Below are positions 28,527-37,450 of a stretch of DNA of 64,000 nucleotides, in pieces. The stretch lies in the NCBI RefSeq assembly GCF_016464385.1, contig NZ_JADMLH010000019.1, positions 1 to 64,000 of the forward strand, written 5' to 3'. The DNA comes from Nucisporomicrobium flavum (GTDB lineage Bacteria > Actinomycetota > Actinomycetes > Mycobacteriales > Micromonosporaceae). A model generated the notes under the pieces. It made no database searches and was not told the origin of the DNA. It worked only from the letters and a program-made list of their open reading frames with translations. The translations under genes were made by a program, and so were the position numbers. Every line of letters starts with the position of its first letter. Position 1 is the first letter of the stretch.

Positions 28527-28841
28527 TCACTTCTCGATGACCGCGAGGACGTCGCGGGCGGAGAGCACCAGGTACTCCTCGCCGGCGTACTTGACCTCGG
28601 TGCCGCCGTACTTCGAGTAGAGGACCGTCTCGCCGACCTTGACGTCAACCGGGATGCGGTTGCCCTTGTCGTCGATGCGGCCCGGGCCCACAGCGAGGAC
28701 GGTGCCCTCCTGCGGCTTCTCCTTGGCGGTGTCGGGGATCACGATGCCCGACGCCGTGGTCGTCTCAGCCTCGTTCGCCTGGACCACGATCCGGTCCTCG
28801 AGCGGCTTGATCGCAACCTTGGTCGCGGTAGTCACGGGCAT
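28527..28841 (-). CDS. groES: Co-chaperonin GroES
   Basis: GroES caps GroEL. The 104-residue protein has the mobile loop ([20 protein letters not shown]) and the C-terminal [18 protein letters not shown]. Two starts compete: ATG 28841, only 2 nt after the AGGAGG at 28849-28844, and GTG 28835, at a better 8 nt. I give the ATG, but ribosome spacing favours the GTG, which is two codons shorter. The gene leads the groES-groEL operon (73-nt gap) under a promoter flanked by two CIRCE operators. Confidence 0.97.
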   Translation of the reverse strand: MPVTTATKVAIKPLEDRIVVQANEAETTTASGIVIPDTAKEKPQEGTVLAVGPGRIDDKGNRIPVDVKVGETVLYSKYGGTEVKYAGEEYLVLSARDVLAVIEK

Positions 28842-28967
28842 ACCCTCCTGGGTACAGGTTTCGCCGGCCTGCATCGGCCGATCTGATGCCTCATGCCACC
28901 GGGCGGGGCCGTCGTCGCGGGTGCCGGTCCGCCTGGCGCAAGCACGCGCCCCGGAGCGGGCCGCGCG

Positions 28968-28994
28968 CTGGCACCCTCGGGTTGAGAGTGCTAA
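28968..28994 (-). promoter_or_regulatory. CIRCE operator, downstream copy
   Basis: CTGGCACCC - 9 nt - GAGTGCTAA is an imperfect copy of the HrcA-binding CIRCE element (TTAGCACTC-N9-GAGTGCTAA). It lies between the predicted -10 box and groES. Confidence 0.8.
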
Positions 28995-28998
28995 CCGG

Positions 28999-29027
28999 AG
29001 ATTATGCCGGAACTAGCACTCCGTCAA
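28999..29027 (-). promoter_or_regulatory. groES promoter
   Basis: On the minus strand, TTGACG (29027-29022) and TAATCT (29004-28999) are separated by exactly 17 nt, a good housekeeping-sigma promoter. The -35 box lies inside the spacer of the upstream CIRCE element, so HrcA binding would block RNA polymerase directly. Confidence 0.8.
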
Positions 29028-29039
29028 GGAGAGTGCCAA
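29013..29039 (-). promoter_or_regulatory. CIRCE operator, upstream copy
   Basis: CTAGCACTC - 9 nt - GAGTGCCAA is a near-consensus CIRCE element for the heat-shock repressor HrcA. It overlaps the -35 box of the groES promoter and is only 19 nt from the start of the divergent methyltransferase gene. Confidence 0.9.
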
Positions 29040-29058
29040 CACGGCAGAATGACCCGTC

Positions 29059-30225
29059 GTGGACCTGGAACTGCTCGCTGCCCTGCGTACCCCGGAAGGG
29101 TCGGCCGCCCTGGCCGCCGCGGCCGAGGTGGCCGGCGGTGATCCCCTCGCAGCGGCCTCGGCCCTGCGCTCGCGTGGCGTGCCCGCCCCGCTCGCCGCCG
29201 CCGCGCTGACCCAGACCGACCTGCGCAGACGTGCGGTGGGCAAGTTCGGCGCCGGCGCGGCGGCGATGTTCTTCACCCGGGCCGGCTTCGAGCAGGCGAC
29301 CCGCGCGGTGGTCGCCGATCGCCGCGCCGCGCGGCTGCGCGCCGCGGGCGTCGCCAGCCTCGCCGATCTGGGGTGCGGGCTGGGCTCGGACGCCCTCGCC
29401 GCGGCCCGTCAGGGCATCCGGGTGTACGCGGTCGACGCGGACCCGTTGACCGCCGCGGTGGCCCGCGCCAACGCCGAGGCGGCCGGCCTCGCGGACCTCG
29501 TGACCGTGGAGTGCGCCGACGCGACGAGCGTCCGCGTGGAGCGGTTCGACGCGGTGTTCGCCGACCCGGCTCGCCGCCGCGCGGGGCGGGGACGGCTCAT
29601 GGACCCCCAGGCATGGTCGCCGCCGTGGGACTTCATCGCCGCCCTGCCGCAACGGGTACCCCGGACCGTGCTGAAGCTCGCGCCCGGCATCGACCACGCG
29701 CTGCTGCCGCCGGGCGCCGAGGGTGAGTGGGTCAGCGTCGACGGCGACCTGGTCGAGGCGGCGTTCTGGTGCGGGCCGCTCGCCGAATTTGCTCGCCGGG
29801 CGAGCTTGGTGCCGTCGGGCGGGATGCTGCACGGCTCGGGCGTCGAGGCGGCGCCGGTGGGGCCGGTCGGGCGTTTCCTGTACGACCCGGATCCGGCCGT
29901 CGTCCGCTCGCACCTCGTCGCCGAGTTCGCGGCCGTGGTCGGCGGGCGCCTGGCGGACCCGGACATCGCGTACGTCCACACCGACGCGCCCGTGGACACC
30001 GCGTACGCGCGCCGCTTGGAGATCACCGACGTGATGCCGTTCTCGCTCAAGCGGCTGCGGGCCCTGCTGCGCGAGCGTGGCGTGGGCCGGCTCGAGATCC
30101 GCAAGCGGGGTTCCGCGCTGGAGCCCGAGCAGCTCCGCCGGGATCTCCGGCTCAACGGGAGCGCCGCGGCGTCTCTGGTGCTGACGCGGGTGGCTGGCGC
30201 GCCGACCGTCCTGCTGTGCCGTTAA
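29059..30225 (+). CDS. Class I methyltransferase with THUMP-like domain
   Basis: The 388-residue protein starts at a GTG. The N-terminal region is helical. The SAM-binding fold carries motif I in LADLGCGLGSDAL, an acidic motif II in YAVDADPL, and VFADPARR in the position of motif IV. The C-terminal part (about residues 300-388, LEITDVMPFSLKRLRALLRE and VLTRVAGAPTVLLCR) matches the THUMP-like domain, suggesting RNA as substrate. It is divergent from groES, and HrcA at the CIRCE site might affect it too. The precise target is not known. Confidence 0.9.
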   Translation: MDLELLAALRTPEGSAALAAAAEVAGGDPLAAASALRSRGVPAPLAAAALTQTDLRRRAVGKFGAGAAAMFFTRAGFEQATRAVVADRRAARLRAAGVASLADLGCGLGSDALAAARQGIRVYAVDADPLTAAVARANAEAAGLADLVTVECADATSVRVERFDAVFADPARRRAGRGRLMDPQAWSPPWDFIAALPQRVPRTVLKLAPGIDHALLPPGAEGEWVSVDGDLVEAAFWCGPLAEFARRASLVPSGGMLHGSGVEAAPVGPVGRFLYDPDPAVVRSHLVAEFAAVVGGRLADPDIAYVHTDAPVDTAYARRLEITDVMPFSLKRLRALLRERGVGRLEIRKRGSALEPEQLRRDLRLNGSAAASLVLTRVAGAPTVLLCR

Positions 30226-30236
30226 CCTCCGTGATC

Positions 30237-30719
30237 GTGGCTAAGAAGGCGGCCGGGACCCCGGCGACCGTACTGCTGTCGGCGCAGAAGGTGGCGCACG
30301 AGCTGCACCCGTACGACGTCTCGCCGGACGCGCCGAACTACGGGGCGCTGGTGGCCGAGGCGCTGGGCGTACCCCCGGAGTCGCTCTTCAAGACCCTGAT
30401 CGCCGAGGTGGACGGCGCGCTGACCGTGGCCGTCGTACCGGTGACCGGGGAGCTGGATCTGAAGGCCCTGGCCGGTGCTGCCGGCGGCAAGCGGGCCGCG
30501 CTCGCCGACCGGGCGGCGGCGGAGCGCAGCAGCGGCTATGTCCGCGGCGGCATCAGCCCGCTCGGGCAGCGCAAGCGGCTCCCGACGGTGATCGACGACT
30601 CGGCGACCGGGCTGGACCGGATGTACGTCTCGGCGGGCCGCCGGGGCCTGCAGGTCTCGCTGGCGCCGACCGATCTGATCCGGCTGACGGACGCCACAAC
30701 GGCTCGAATTCGGACATAG
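30237..30719 (+). CDS. ybaK: Cys-tRNA(Pro)/aminoacyl-tRNA deacylase, YbaK/EbsC family
   Basis: YbaK-type enzymes hydrolyse misacylated tRNA, mainly Cys-tRNA(Pro). The 160-residue protein has the family core: KTLIAEVDGALTVAVVPV, with the conserved lysine of FKTL, and GYVRGGISPLGQRKRLPTVID. The start is a GTG at 30237; another GTG two codons upstream is possible. It begins 11 nt after the methyltransferase stop and is probably cotranscribed with it. Confidence 0.92.
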   Translation: MAKKAAGTPATVLLSAQKVAHELHPYDVSPDAPNYGALVAEALGVPPESLFKTLIAEVDGALTVAVVPVTGELDLKALAGAAGGKRAALADRAAAERSSGYVRGGISPLGQRKRLPTVIDDSATGLDRMYVSAGRRGLQVSLAPTDLIRLTDATTARIRT

Positions 30720-31013
30720 CTAGCGATACTTCCTGGCTCCCCGTGATCGTTACGCCACCGTTACGGGCAAAACGGATCTTTCTCCGGAGAACCGCCGATT
30801 TCGGGTCCAGATGTGACCTAGCGTCGCGGTGTGGAGCAACTTCCGCGACCGGCTCCCCGGGTCCGCGTGATCGCTGGACCGAGCCGGTCGTGCTGCACCG
30901 CGCGACGGGAAAGCGTTGCCCGACACACAAGAACCGCACCCGAGCGGCAATCCCCGTTACGCGCGCCAGGGAATCCGAGGCAAGATCCGGATTGATCCGA
31001 GAGGACACGAGGA

Positions 31014-32117
31014 ATGCGTAAGGGAATGTTCGCTCTTGCCGCGGCGGGTCTGCTGGCCACCGGCAGCATGGCCGCCTGCGGCGGCGACAGTGGTGACGAT
31101 GCCGGCAACAGCGGCACGAGCGGGTCGTCGATCGGCAAGGTGGGCGTGATCCTGCCCGACACCGCCAGCTCGCAGCGGTGGGGTTCGGACGACCCGAAGT
31201 TCCTGAAGGCGGCGTTCGACGCGGCCGGCGTCCAGGTCGACATCCAGAACGCGCAGGGCGACAAGAGCCAGTTCCAGACCATCGCCGACGGCATGATCTC
31301 CAGCGGCGTCAAGGTGCTCATGATCGTCAACCTGGACTCCGGTACCGGCAAGGCCGTGCTGGACAAGGCCAAGAGCGCCGGTGTCGCCACGATCGACTAC
31401 GACCGGCTCACCCTCAACGGTGGCGCCCAGTACTACGTCAGCTTCGACAACGTCGCGGTCGGCAAGCTGCAGGGCGAGGGCCTGGTCAAGTGCCTGACCG
31501 ACATGAAGGCGACCAAGCCGGTGGTGGCCGAGCTCAACGGCTCCCCCACCGACAACAACGCCACCCTGTTCAAGGAGGGCTACGACTCGGTCCTCAAGCC
31601 CAAGTACGACTCGGGCGACTACGTGAAGGGTCCGGACCAGTCCGTACCCGACTGGGACAACGCGCAGGCCGGCACGATCTTCGAGCAGATGCTGACCCAG
31701 AAGAAGGACATCAAGGGCGTGCTCGCGGCCAACGACGGCCTCGGCAACGCGGTCGTCTCGGTGCTCAAGAAGAACAAGCTGAACGGCAAGGTGCCGGTCA
31801 CCGGCCAGGACGCCACCGTCCAGGGTCTGCAGAACATCCTCGCCGGCGACCAGTGCATGACGGTCTACAAGGCGATCAAGCAGGAGGCCGACGCCGCCGC
31901 CGACCTCGCCATCTCGCTCGCCAAGGGTGAGAAGAAGTCGGTCACCCAGAGCATCAAGGACCCGGAGTCGGGCCAGGACGTGCCCTCGGTGCTGCTCACC
32001 CCGAAGGCCATCTACAAGGAGAACGTCAAGGACGTCGTGGCGGACGGCTTCGTGACGAAGGATCAGCTGTGCACCGGCGACTTCGCCAAGCTCTGCACGG
32101 ACAACGGGGTCAGCTGA
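31014..32117 (+). CDS. Sugar ABC transporter substrate-binding lipoprotein (xylose type)
   Basis: The 367-residue lipoprotein captures a sugar outside the membrane for the importer encoded downstream. The signal peptide ends in the lipobox SMAAC (Cys about residue 22), followed by a Gly/Asp/Ser linker. The mature part is a periplasmic-binding-protein-like I fold of the ribose/xylose group (KVGVILPDTASSQRW, MIVNLDSGTGKAVL, GVLAANDGLGNAVVSVL). It is the first and most strongly expressed-looking gene of the operon, with a hairpin after its stop. A xylose or related pentose ligand is inferred from similarity to XylF and is not proven. Confidence 0.92.
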   Translation: MRKGMFALAAAGLLATGSMAACGGDSGDDAGNSGTSGSSIGKVGVILPDTASSQRWGSDDPKFLKAAFDAAGVQVDIQNAQGDKSQFQTIADGMISSGVKVLMIVNLDSGTGKAVLDKAKSAGVATIDYDRLTLNGGAQYYVSFDNVAVGKLQGEGLVKCLTDMKATKPVVAELNGSPTDNNATLFKEGYDSVLKPKYDSGDYVKGPDQSVPDWDNAQAGTIFEQMLTQKKDIKGVLAANDGLGNAVVSVLKKNKLNGKVPVTGQDATVQGLQNILAGDQCMTVYKAIKQEADAAADLAISLAKGEKKSVTQSIKDPESGQDVPSVLLTPKAIYKENVKDVVADGFVTKDQLCTGDFAKLCTDNGVS

Positions 32118-32143
32118 CCGCGGTAGGACGCTGAATCACCGGA

Positions 32144-32173
32144 GCCGCCCACGCCTGGCCGGGCGTGGGCGGC
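32144..32173 (+). promoter_or_regulatory. Intercistronic hairpin in the sugar ABC operon
   Basis: GCCGCCCACGCC pairs perfectly with GGCGTGGGCGGC across a 6-nt loop, between the binding-protein and ATPase genes. There is no T-run. Such hairpins commonly protect the upstream mRNA segment or reduce downstream transcription, so the binding protein exceeds the membrane components. Confidence 0.75.
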
Positions 32174-32195
32174 GCCGCATCGAGAAGGAGTATTC

Positions 32196-33008
32196 GTGGC
32201 CGCGACACCTCTTCTGGAGCTGCGCGGGATCGACAAGAGTTTCGGTCCCGTCCAGGTCCTGCACGACGTCGGACTCAGCGTCTACCCCGGCGAGGTCACC
32301 GCGCTCGTCGGCGACAACGGCGCCGGCAAGTCGACCCTGGTCAAGTGCGTCAGCGGGATCTACACCATGGACGCCGGCACGGTCACGTTCGACGGCAACC
32401 AGGTGGCGATCCACACCCCGCGCGACGCCGCGTCGCTGGGCATCGAGGTCGTCTACCAGGACCTCGCGCTCTGCGACAACCTCGACATCGTCCAGAACAT
32501 GTTCCTCGGACGGGAGAAGGTACGCGGCATCGTCCTCGACGAGCCGACCATGGAACAGATGGCCGGCGACACCCTCGCCAGCCTCTCGGTGCGTACGGTG
32601 AAATCCCTGCGGCAGCTCGTGGCCAGCCTCTCCGGCGGCCAGCGGCAGACCGTGGCGATCGCCAAGGCCGTGCTCTGGAACAGCCGCGTGGTGATCCTCG
32701 ACGAGCCCACCGCCGCCCTCGGCGTGGCCCAGACCGCCCAGGTCCTCGAGCTGGTCCGCCGCCTCGCCGACAACGGTCTCGGCGTGGTGCTCATCTCGCA
32801 CAACATGAACGACGTGTTCGCCGTCTCCGACCGCATCGCCGCGCTCTACCTCGGCCGGATGGCGGCCCAGGTCAAGACCAGCGACGTCACGCACGCCCAG
32901 GTGGTCGAGCTGATCACGGCCGGCCGCAGCGGGAACCTCGGCCTGCCGCCCGAGAAGCCGGCCGCCGCCGGCTTCGCCGACCTCACGCCCCCGGGAGCCG
33001 ACCTATGA
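32196..33008 (+). CDS. Sugar ABC transporter ATP-binding protein
   Basis: The 270-residue ATPase powers the importer. It starts at a GTG after AGAAGGAG. Motifs are intact: Walker A GDNGAGKST, Q-loop in VVYQDLALCD, signature LSGGQRQ, Walker B VVILDEPTAALG and H-loop VVLISHNMND. It holds a single nucleotide-binding domain, unlike the double-domain XylG/RbsA proteins of enteric bacteria, so two copies probably form the dimer. It overlaps the permease start by 4 nt. Confidence 0.95.
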   Translation: MAATPLLELRGIDKSFGPVQVLHDVGLSVYPGEVTALVGDNGAGKSTLVKCVSGIYTMDAGTVTFDGNQVAIHTPRDAASLGIEVVYQDLALCDNLDIVQNMFLGREKVRGIVLDEPTMEQMAGDTLASLSVRTVKSLRQLVASLSGGQRQTVAIAKAVLWNSRVVILDEPTAALGVAQTAQVLELVRRLADNGLGVVLISHNMNDVFAVSDRIAALYLGRMAAQVKTSDVTHAQVVELITAGRSGNLGLPPEKPAAAGFADLTPPGADL

Positions 33009-34258
33009 CAACCATGACCACGTCCAGTGGCCCGGTCCAGGTGGCCAAGCCGACGGTGGCCAGCCACCTGCACGACTACTGGGGCCGGGTACGCGGCGGC
33101 GACATCGGCAGCCTGCCCGCCATCCTGGGCCTCATCGTGCTCTGCCTGATCTTCGGCACCGCCCGCCCGACCTTCTTCAGCGCGGTCAACTTCGCCAACC
33201 TCTTCTCCCAGGGCGCGGCGGTCATCTTCATCGCGATGGGCCTGGTGTTCGTCCTGCTGCTGGGCGAGATCGACCTCTCGGCCGGCTTCGCCAGCGGCGT
33301 CTGCGGCGCGGTCATGGCGATCCTGCTCACCGACCACGGCTGGGACTGGTACAGCGCCATCCCGGTCTCCCTGGTGACCGGCCTGGTCATCGGCTTCGTG
33401 CTGGGTTTCCTGGTGTCGAAGGTCGGGATCCCGTCGTTCGTGGTCACGCTCGCCGCGTTCCTCGCCTTCCAGGGCATCCTCCTGGTGCTGCTCAGCGGCG
33501 GCAAGAACATCTCGATCCGTGACAAGTTCGTCCTTTCGCTCGCCAACGACAACATGTCGGTGGGGCTGAGCTGGGTGCTGGCGATCATCGCGATCGTCGG
33601 GTACGCCGCCGTGCAGTTCATGCGGCTGCGAGGGCGGGCCGCGCGCGGGCTGGTGACCGACCCGATGGGTATCGTGCTGGCACGGATCGCGGCGCTGGCC
33701 GTACTGCTGCTGGCGGCGGTCGCCGTGCTGACCCAGGAGCGCAGCATCAACCCGTTGATCATTTCGGTGAAGGGCGTACCGATCGTCGCCCCGATCATCG
33801 CGGTGGTGCTGATCGTCTGGACGTTCGTGCTGGGACGCACCACGTACGGCCGGCACGTCTACGCGGTCGGCGGCAACAAGGAGGCCGCGCGCCGGGCCGG
33901 CATCCCGGTCGACCGGATCCGCATCTCGGTGTTCGTGATCGGCTCGTTCATGGCCTCGATCGGCGGCATCGTCGCCGCCAGCCGGGCCAACTCGGTCGAC
34001 CCGAACTCCGGCGGCAGCAACGTCCTGCTGTACGCGGTCGGTGCCGCGGTCATCGGCGGCACCAGCCTCTTCGGCGGCAAGGGCCGGGTGCTGGACGCGA
34101 TCATCGGCGGCGCGGTCATCGCCGTGATCGACAACGGCATGGGCCTGATGGGGTACAGCGCCGGCACGAAGTTCGTGGTCACCGGCCTGATCCTGCTGCT
34201 CGCCGCCAGCGTCGACGCGCTCTCCCGCCGCAGGGCGGCCGCCACCGGAAACCGATGA
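33005..34258 (+). CDS. Sugar ABC transporter permease (xylose/ribose type)
   Basis: The 417-residue integral membrane permease has about ten hydrophobic helices and the family motif LLLGEIDLSAGFASG near the N-terminal third. FVVTLAAFLAFQGILL and AVGGNKEAARRAGIPV are hallmarks of the XylH/RbsC group. The ATG overlaps the ATPase stop, and its own stop overlaps the regulator start, both as ATGA. That gives a translationally coupled trio. Confidence 0.95.
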   Translation: MTTMTTSSGPVQVAKPTVASHLHDYWGRVRGGDIGSLPAILGLIVLCLIFGTARPTFFSAVNFANLFSQGAAVIFIAMGLVFVLLLGEIDLSAGFASGVCGAVMAILLTDHGWDWYSAIPVSLVTGLVIGFVLGFLVSKVGIPSFVVTLAAFLAFQGILLVLLSGGKNISIRDKFVLSLANDNMSVGLSWVLAIIAIVGYAAVQFMRLRGRAARGLVTDPMGIVLARIAALAVLLLAAVAVLTQERSINPLIISVKGVPIVAPIIAVVLIVWTFVLGRTTYGRHVYAVGGNKEAARRAGIPVDRIRISVFVIGSFMASIGGIVAASRANSVDPNSGGSNVLLYAVGAAVIGGTSLFGGKGRVLDAIIGGAVIAVIDNGMGLMGYSAGTKFVVTGLILLLAASVDALSRRRAAATGNR

Positions 34259-35427
34259 GGGCGGGACCGAGCCAGGAAGAGGTACGCCGGCACAACCTGG
34301 GCACGTTGCTCCGTTATGTTCACGTTCATGGGGCTACGTCCCGCGCCGAACTCACCACCCGGCTCGGCCTCAACCGCAGCACCATCGGAGCGCTGACGGC
34401 GGACCTCACCGCCGCCGGGCTGGTCTCCGAGAAGACCCAACGCGACACCGGCCGGGCCGGGCGACCCTCACTGGTCGTCCGGCCCGAGTCGTCCAAGGTC
34501 TACGCGTACGCGCTCAACATCGAGGTCGACCGGCTGCGCGCGGCCCGGGTCGGGCTCGGCGGCATGATCCTGGACCGGCGGGAGGCGCCCCGGCCCCGCG
34601 GCATGCAGGTGGTCGACGCCGTCAAGCCGCTCGCCGGCTTCATCCACGAGCTGAACGACGTGCCGGACGGCTCCCGCTGCGTCGGCGTCGGACTCGCCAT
34701 CGCCGGCATGGTGCGCCGCGCGGACGGCATGGTCCGCCTCGCGCCCACGATCGGCTGGAAGGACGAACCCGTCGGGGAAGCCCTCGTCGAGGAGATCGGC
34801 GACGTCGGCCCGGTGACCGTCGGCAACATCGCCGACGTGTCCGCGCTGGTCGAGCACAGCCGCGGCGCGGCGGCCGGGCGGGACAACGTCATCTACCTGT
34901 ACGGCGACGTCGGCGTCGGCGCGGGCATCATCGCGGGCGGCCGGCCCATCACCGGCCACGGCGGCTACGGCGGCGAGGTGGGCCACATGGTGGTCAACCC
35001 GCGGGGCCGGCCGTGCAGCTGCGGTTCGCGTGGCTGCTGGGAGACCGAGATCGGCGAGTACCCGCTGCTCAGACTGGCCGGCCGGGGTGACCGCAGCGGC
35101 CGCGAAGCGGTGCTCGGCGTGGTCGAGGCGGCGATGCGCGGCGACTGGGTGGCCCAGCAGGCGGTCCGGCACGTCGGCGAATGGCTCGGCCTGGGCGTCG
35201 GCAACCTGGTCAACATCTTCAACCCGGAAGCGGTGATCTTCGGCGGTACGCTGCGCGACCTGTACCTGGTGGCGGCGGCGCAGATCCGCTCCAAGCTCAC
35301 CGAGGTGGCGCTGCCGGCCTGCCGCGAGGACATCCGGCTGCGCACGCCCGAGCTGGGCCGGGACGCGGCGCTCATCGGGGCGGCGGAGCTCGCTTTCGAA
35401 CGGCTGCTGGCGGATCCGCTGTTGTAA
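34255..35427 (+). CDS. ROK-family transcriptional regulator (XylR-like)
   Basis: The 390-residue sugar-responsive repressor has an N-terminal winged helix-turn-helix (about residues 10-70, HNLGTLLRYVHVHGATSRAE, LGLNRSTIGALTADL) and a ROK sugar-binding domain. The latter has the zinc motif CSCGSRGCWE preceded by GEVGHMVVNPRGRP. It is translationally coupled to the permease gene, so it very likely controls this importer, binding DNA in the absence of the sugar. The operator is expected in the 294 bases before the binding-protein gene. Confidence 0.93.
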   Translation: MRAGPSQEEVRRHNLGTLLRYVHVHGATSRAELTTRLGLNRSTIGALTADLTAAGLVSEKTQRDTGRAGRPSLVVRPESSKVYAYALNIEVDRLRAARVGLGGMILDRREAPRPRGMQVVDAVKPLAGFIHELNDVPDGSRCVGVGLAIAGMVRRADGMVRLAPTIGWKDEPVGEALVEEIGDVGPVTVGNIADVSALVEHSRGAAAGRDNVIYLYGDVGVGAGIIAGGRPITGHGGYGGEVGHMVVNPRGRPCSCGSRGCWETEIGEYPLLRLAGRGDRSGREAVLGVVEAAMRGDWVAQQAVRHVGEWLGLGVGNLVNIFNPEAVIFGGTLRDLYLVAAAQIRSKLTEVALPACREDIRLRTPELGRDAALIGAAELAFERLLADPLL

Positions 35428-35436
35428 GGTGCGGCC

Positions 35437-35703
35437 GTGAGCATGCGTGCGTCCGACGAGGATCGGCAGCGGGTGATGGCCGCGCTCGAACGGCACACCG
35501 GCGCCGGCCGGCTGACGCTTGACGAGTTCACCGAACGGGTCGGGGTGGTGGCCGACGCCCGCACGCTGGACGAGCTCGCCGCCGTGGTCAGCGACCTGCC
35601 CGCGGAGCAGGCGGAAGAACGGCAGCAGCGCGAGTTCCTGCTGCTGCTCGCGGTCGCGATCGTCACGCTGGTTCTGCTGGGCGCGTTCTTGGCGCTGCGC
35701 TAG
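35437..35703 (+). CDS. DUF1707 (SHOCT-like) small membrane protein
   Basis: The 88-residue protein has an N-terminal DUF1707 module (RASDEDRQRVMAALERHTG, AGRLTLDEFTERV), a charged linker, and a C-terminal membrane helix (EFLLLLAVAIVTLVLLGAFL). Such proteins are very common in actinobacteria and of unknown role. The start is a GTG at 35437 or the ATG two codons later. Its 3-prime end overlaps the convergent ABC exporter gene by 41 nt. Confidence 0.9.
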   Translation: MSMRASDEDRQRVMAALERHTGAGRLTLDEFTERVGVVADARTLDELAAVVSDLPAEQAEERQQREFLLLLAVAIVTLVLLGAFLALR

Positions 35704-37450
35704 TCGTACCGACCGGTGGCGTGCCGTGCCACGACGCCCACAGGGCCGCGTACGAGCCACCCGCCGCGACCAGCTCGTCGTGCGAACCCAGCTCGGTGAT
35801 CCGCCCGTCCTCCACCACCGCCACCCGGTCGGCGTCGTGGGCGGAGAACAGCCGGTGCGCGATCGCGACGACCGTACGCCCCTTCAGCACCGCCGCCAGC
35901 GACTGCTCCAGGTCCCGGGCGGCCCGCGGGTCCAGCATCGCCGTCGCCTCGTCGAGCACCAGCGTGTGCGGGTCGGCCAGCACCAGCCGGGCCAGCGCCA
36001 CCTGCTGCGCCTGGGCGGCGGACAGGCTCACCCCGCCCGTGCCGACCACCGTGTCCAGCCCGTCGGGCAGCTGGTCCGCCCACTTCAGGGCGTGCACGGC
36101 GGCCAGCGCCTGCCGGACGTCGGCCGCGGAGGAGCCCGGCCGGACCATGGCGATGTTGTCGCGCAGCGTACCGATGAAGACGTGGTGTTCCTGGCTGACC
36201 AGGGCGACCTCGGAGCGCAGCCGGTCCAGGGGCAGCCCGGCCAGCGCGACCCCGCCGACGGTGATCGACCCGCGCCCGGGCGCGTGCACCCCGGCCAGCA
36301 GCCGGCCCAGCGTGGACTTGCCGGCGCCGGACGGCCCCACGATCGCCAGCCGCTCCCCCGGTGCGATGGTCAGCGAGATGCCGTGCAGCACCTCGCGCCC
36401 CGGCACGTACGAGAACCGCACGTCCCGGGCGACGATCGCCGCGCCGTCCGGGGTCTGCGACGTGGGCGCCCCCGTGCTGAACGAGACGCCGAGCAGCCGG
36501 GCGAGCGACGCGGCCCCCACCTGCAGCTCGTCGAGCCAGCCGAGGAACCGGTCGATGGGGTCGACGAGCATCTGCGCGTACAGCACGGCGGCGGTGACCT
36601 GGCCGAGCCCGACCCAGCCCTCCAGATAGAACCAGCCACCCAGCAGCAGCGTGCCGACCACGGGCAGCACATAGCCGACCTCGATCGACGGCATCCAGAC
36701 CGTCCTGAGATACAGCGTGTACCGCTCGGCGGCCCAGGAGTTACGCAGGTCGTCGTCCGTACGCCCGATCCGCTGCCGCTGCCGGCGCAGGGCGTCCACG
36801 GTGCGCGCCCCCTCGACGGTCTCCGCGAGACCGTCGGTGACCTGCGAGTAAGCGGCGTTCTGCCGCAGGTAGCCGGCGGACGCGCGGCGCAGGTACCACC
36901 GCGTGGACCAGGTCAGCAGCGGCACGGCGAACAGCAGCGGGAGCGCGAGCAGCGGGCTGACCAGGATGAGAGCGCTCACCGCGAGGCAAGCCGTGATCAG
37001 GGCGATCAGCGTCTCGGGCACGGCGAACCGCAGGCACCTCGACAGCGCGTCGACGTCCCGCGACGTACGGGTCAGCAGGTCACCGGTGCCCGCCTTCTCC
37101 ACCGTGGAGAGCGGAATCGTCAGCACCCGGTCGACGAACTCCTCCCGCAACTCGGCCAGCACCCGCTCCCCGAGCCGCGCCGACGCCAGGTACGCGAACC
37201 GCACCAGCACCGCCTGCGTGACGACGAAGACGGCGATGGTGATCGCGATGCGGTCGACCGTACCCACGCCCGCACCGTGCTGAATCGATTCGACAAGATC
37301 GCCGAACAGCCGCGGGCCGACCAGGCCCGCGATCGCGGCGACCGCATGCAGGACGACGGCGGTCAGCAGGGCGCGCGGATGCCGGCGGAACAGATCGCGG
37401 GCGTACCGGCGCACCTGGCGGTCATCCGCCACCGGGAGCGCGTTGCTCAC
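35663..37450 (-). CDS. ABC exporter half-transporter with intact ATP site, degenerate signature
   Basis: The 595-residue protein has six membrane helices (about residues 1-320) fused to an ATPase (about 350-580). Walker A GPSGAGKST, Walker B TLVLDEATAMLD and the H-loop AIAHRL are intact, but the signature reads LSAAQAQQ instead of LSGGQ. The partner half encoded upstream has the opposite pattern, so the pair should make one active composite ATP site. The start overlaps the partner stop by 4 nt. Substrate is unknown; lipids, peptides or drugs are typical for the family. Confidence 0.94.
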   Translation of the reverse strand: MSNALPVADDRQVRRYARDLFRRHPRALLTAVVLHAVAAIAGLVGPRLFGDLVESIQHGAGVGTVDRIAITIAVFVVTQAVLVRFAYLASARLGERVLAELREEFVDRVLTIPLSTVEKAGTGDLLTRTSRDVDALSRCLRFAVPETLIALITACLAVSALILVSPLLALPLLFAVPLLTWSTRWYLRRASAGYLRQNAAYSQVTDGLAETVEGARTVDALRRQRQRIGRTDDDLRNSWAAERYTLYLRTVWMPSIEVGYVLPVVGTLLLGGWFYLEGWVGLGQVTAAVLYAQMLVDPIDRFLGWLDELQVGAASLARLLGVSFSTGAPTSQTPDGAAIVARDVRFSYVPGREVLHGISLTIAPGERLAIVGPSGAGKSTLGRLLAGVHAPGRGSITVGGVALAGLPLDRLRSEVALVSQEHHVFIGTLRDNIAMVRPGSSAADVRQALAAVHALKWADQLPDGLDTVVGTGGVSLSAAQAQQVALARLVLADPHTLVLDEATAMLDPRAARDLEQSLAAVLKGRTVVAIAHRLFSAHDADRVAVVEDGRITELGSHDELVAAGGSYAALWASWHGTPPVGTTSAAPRTRPAEPA

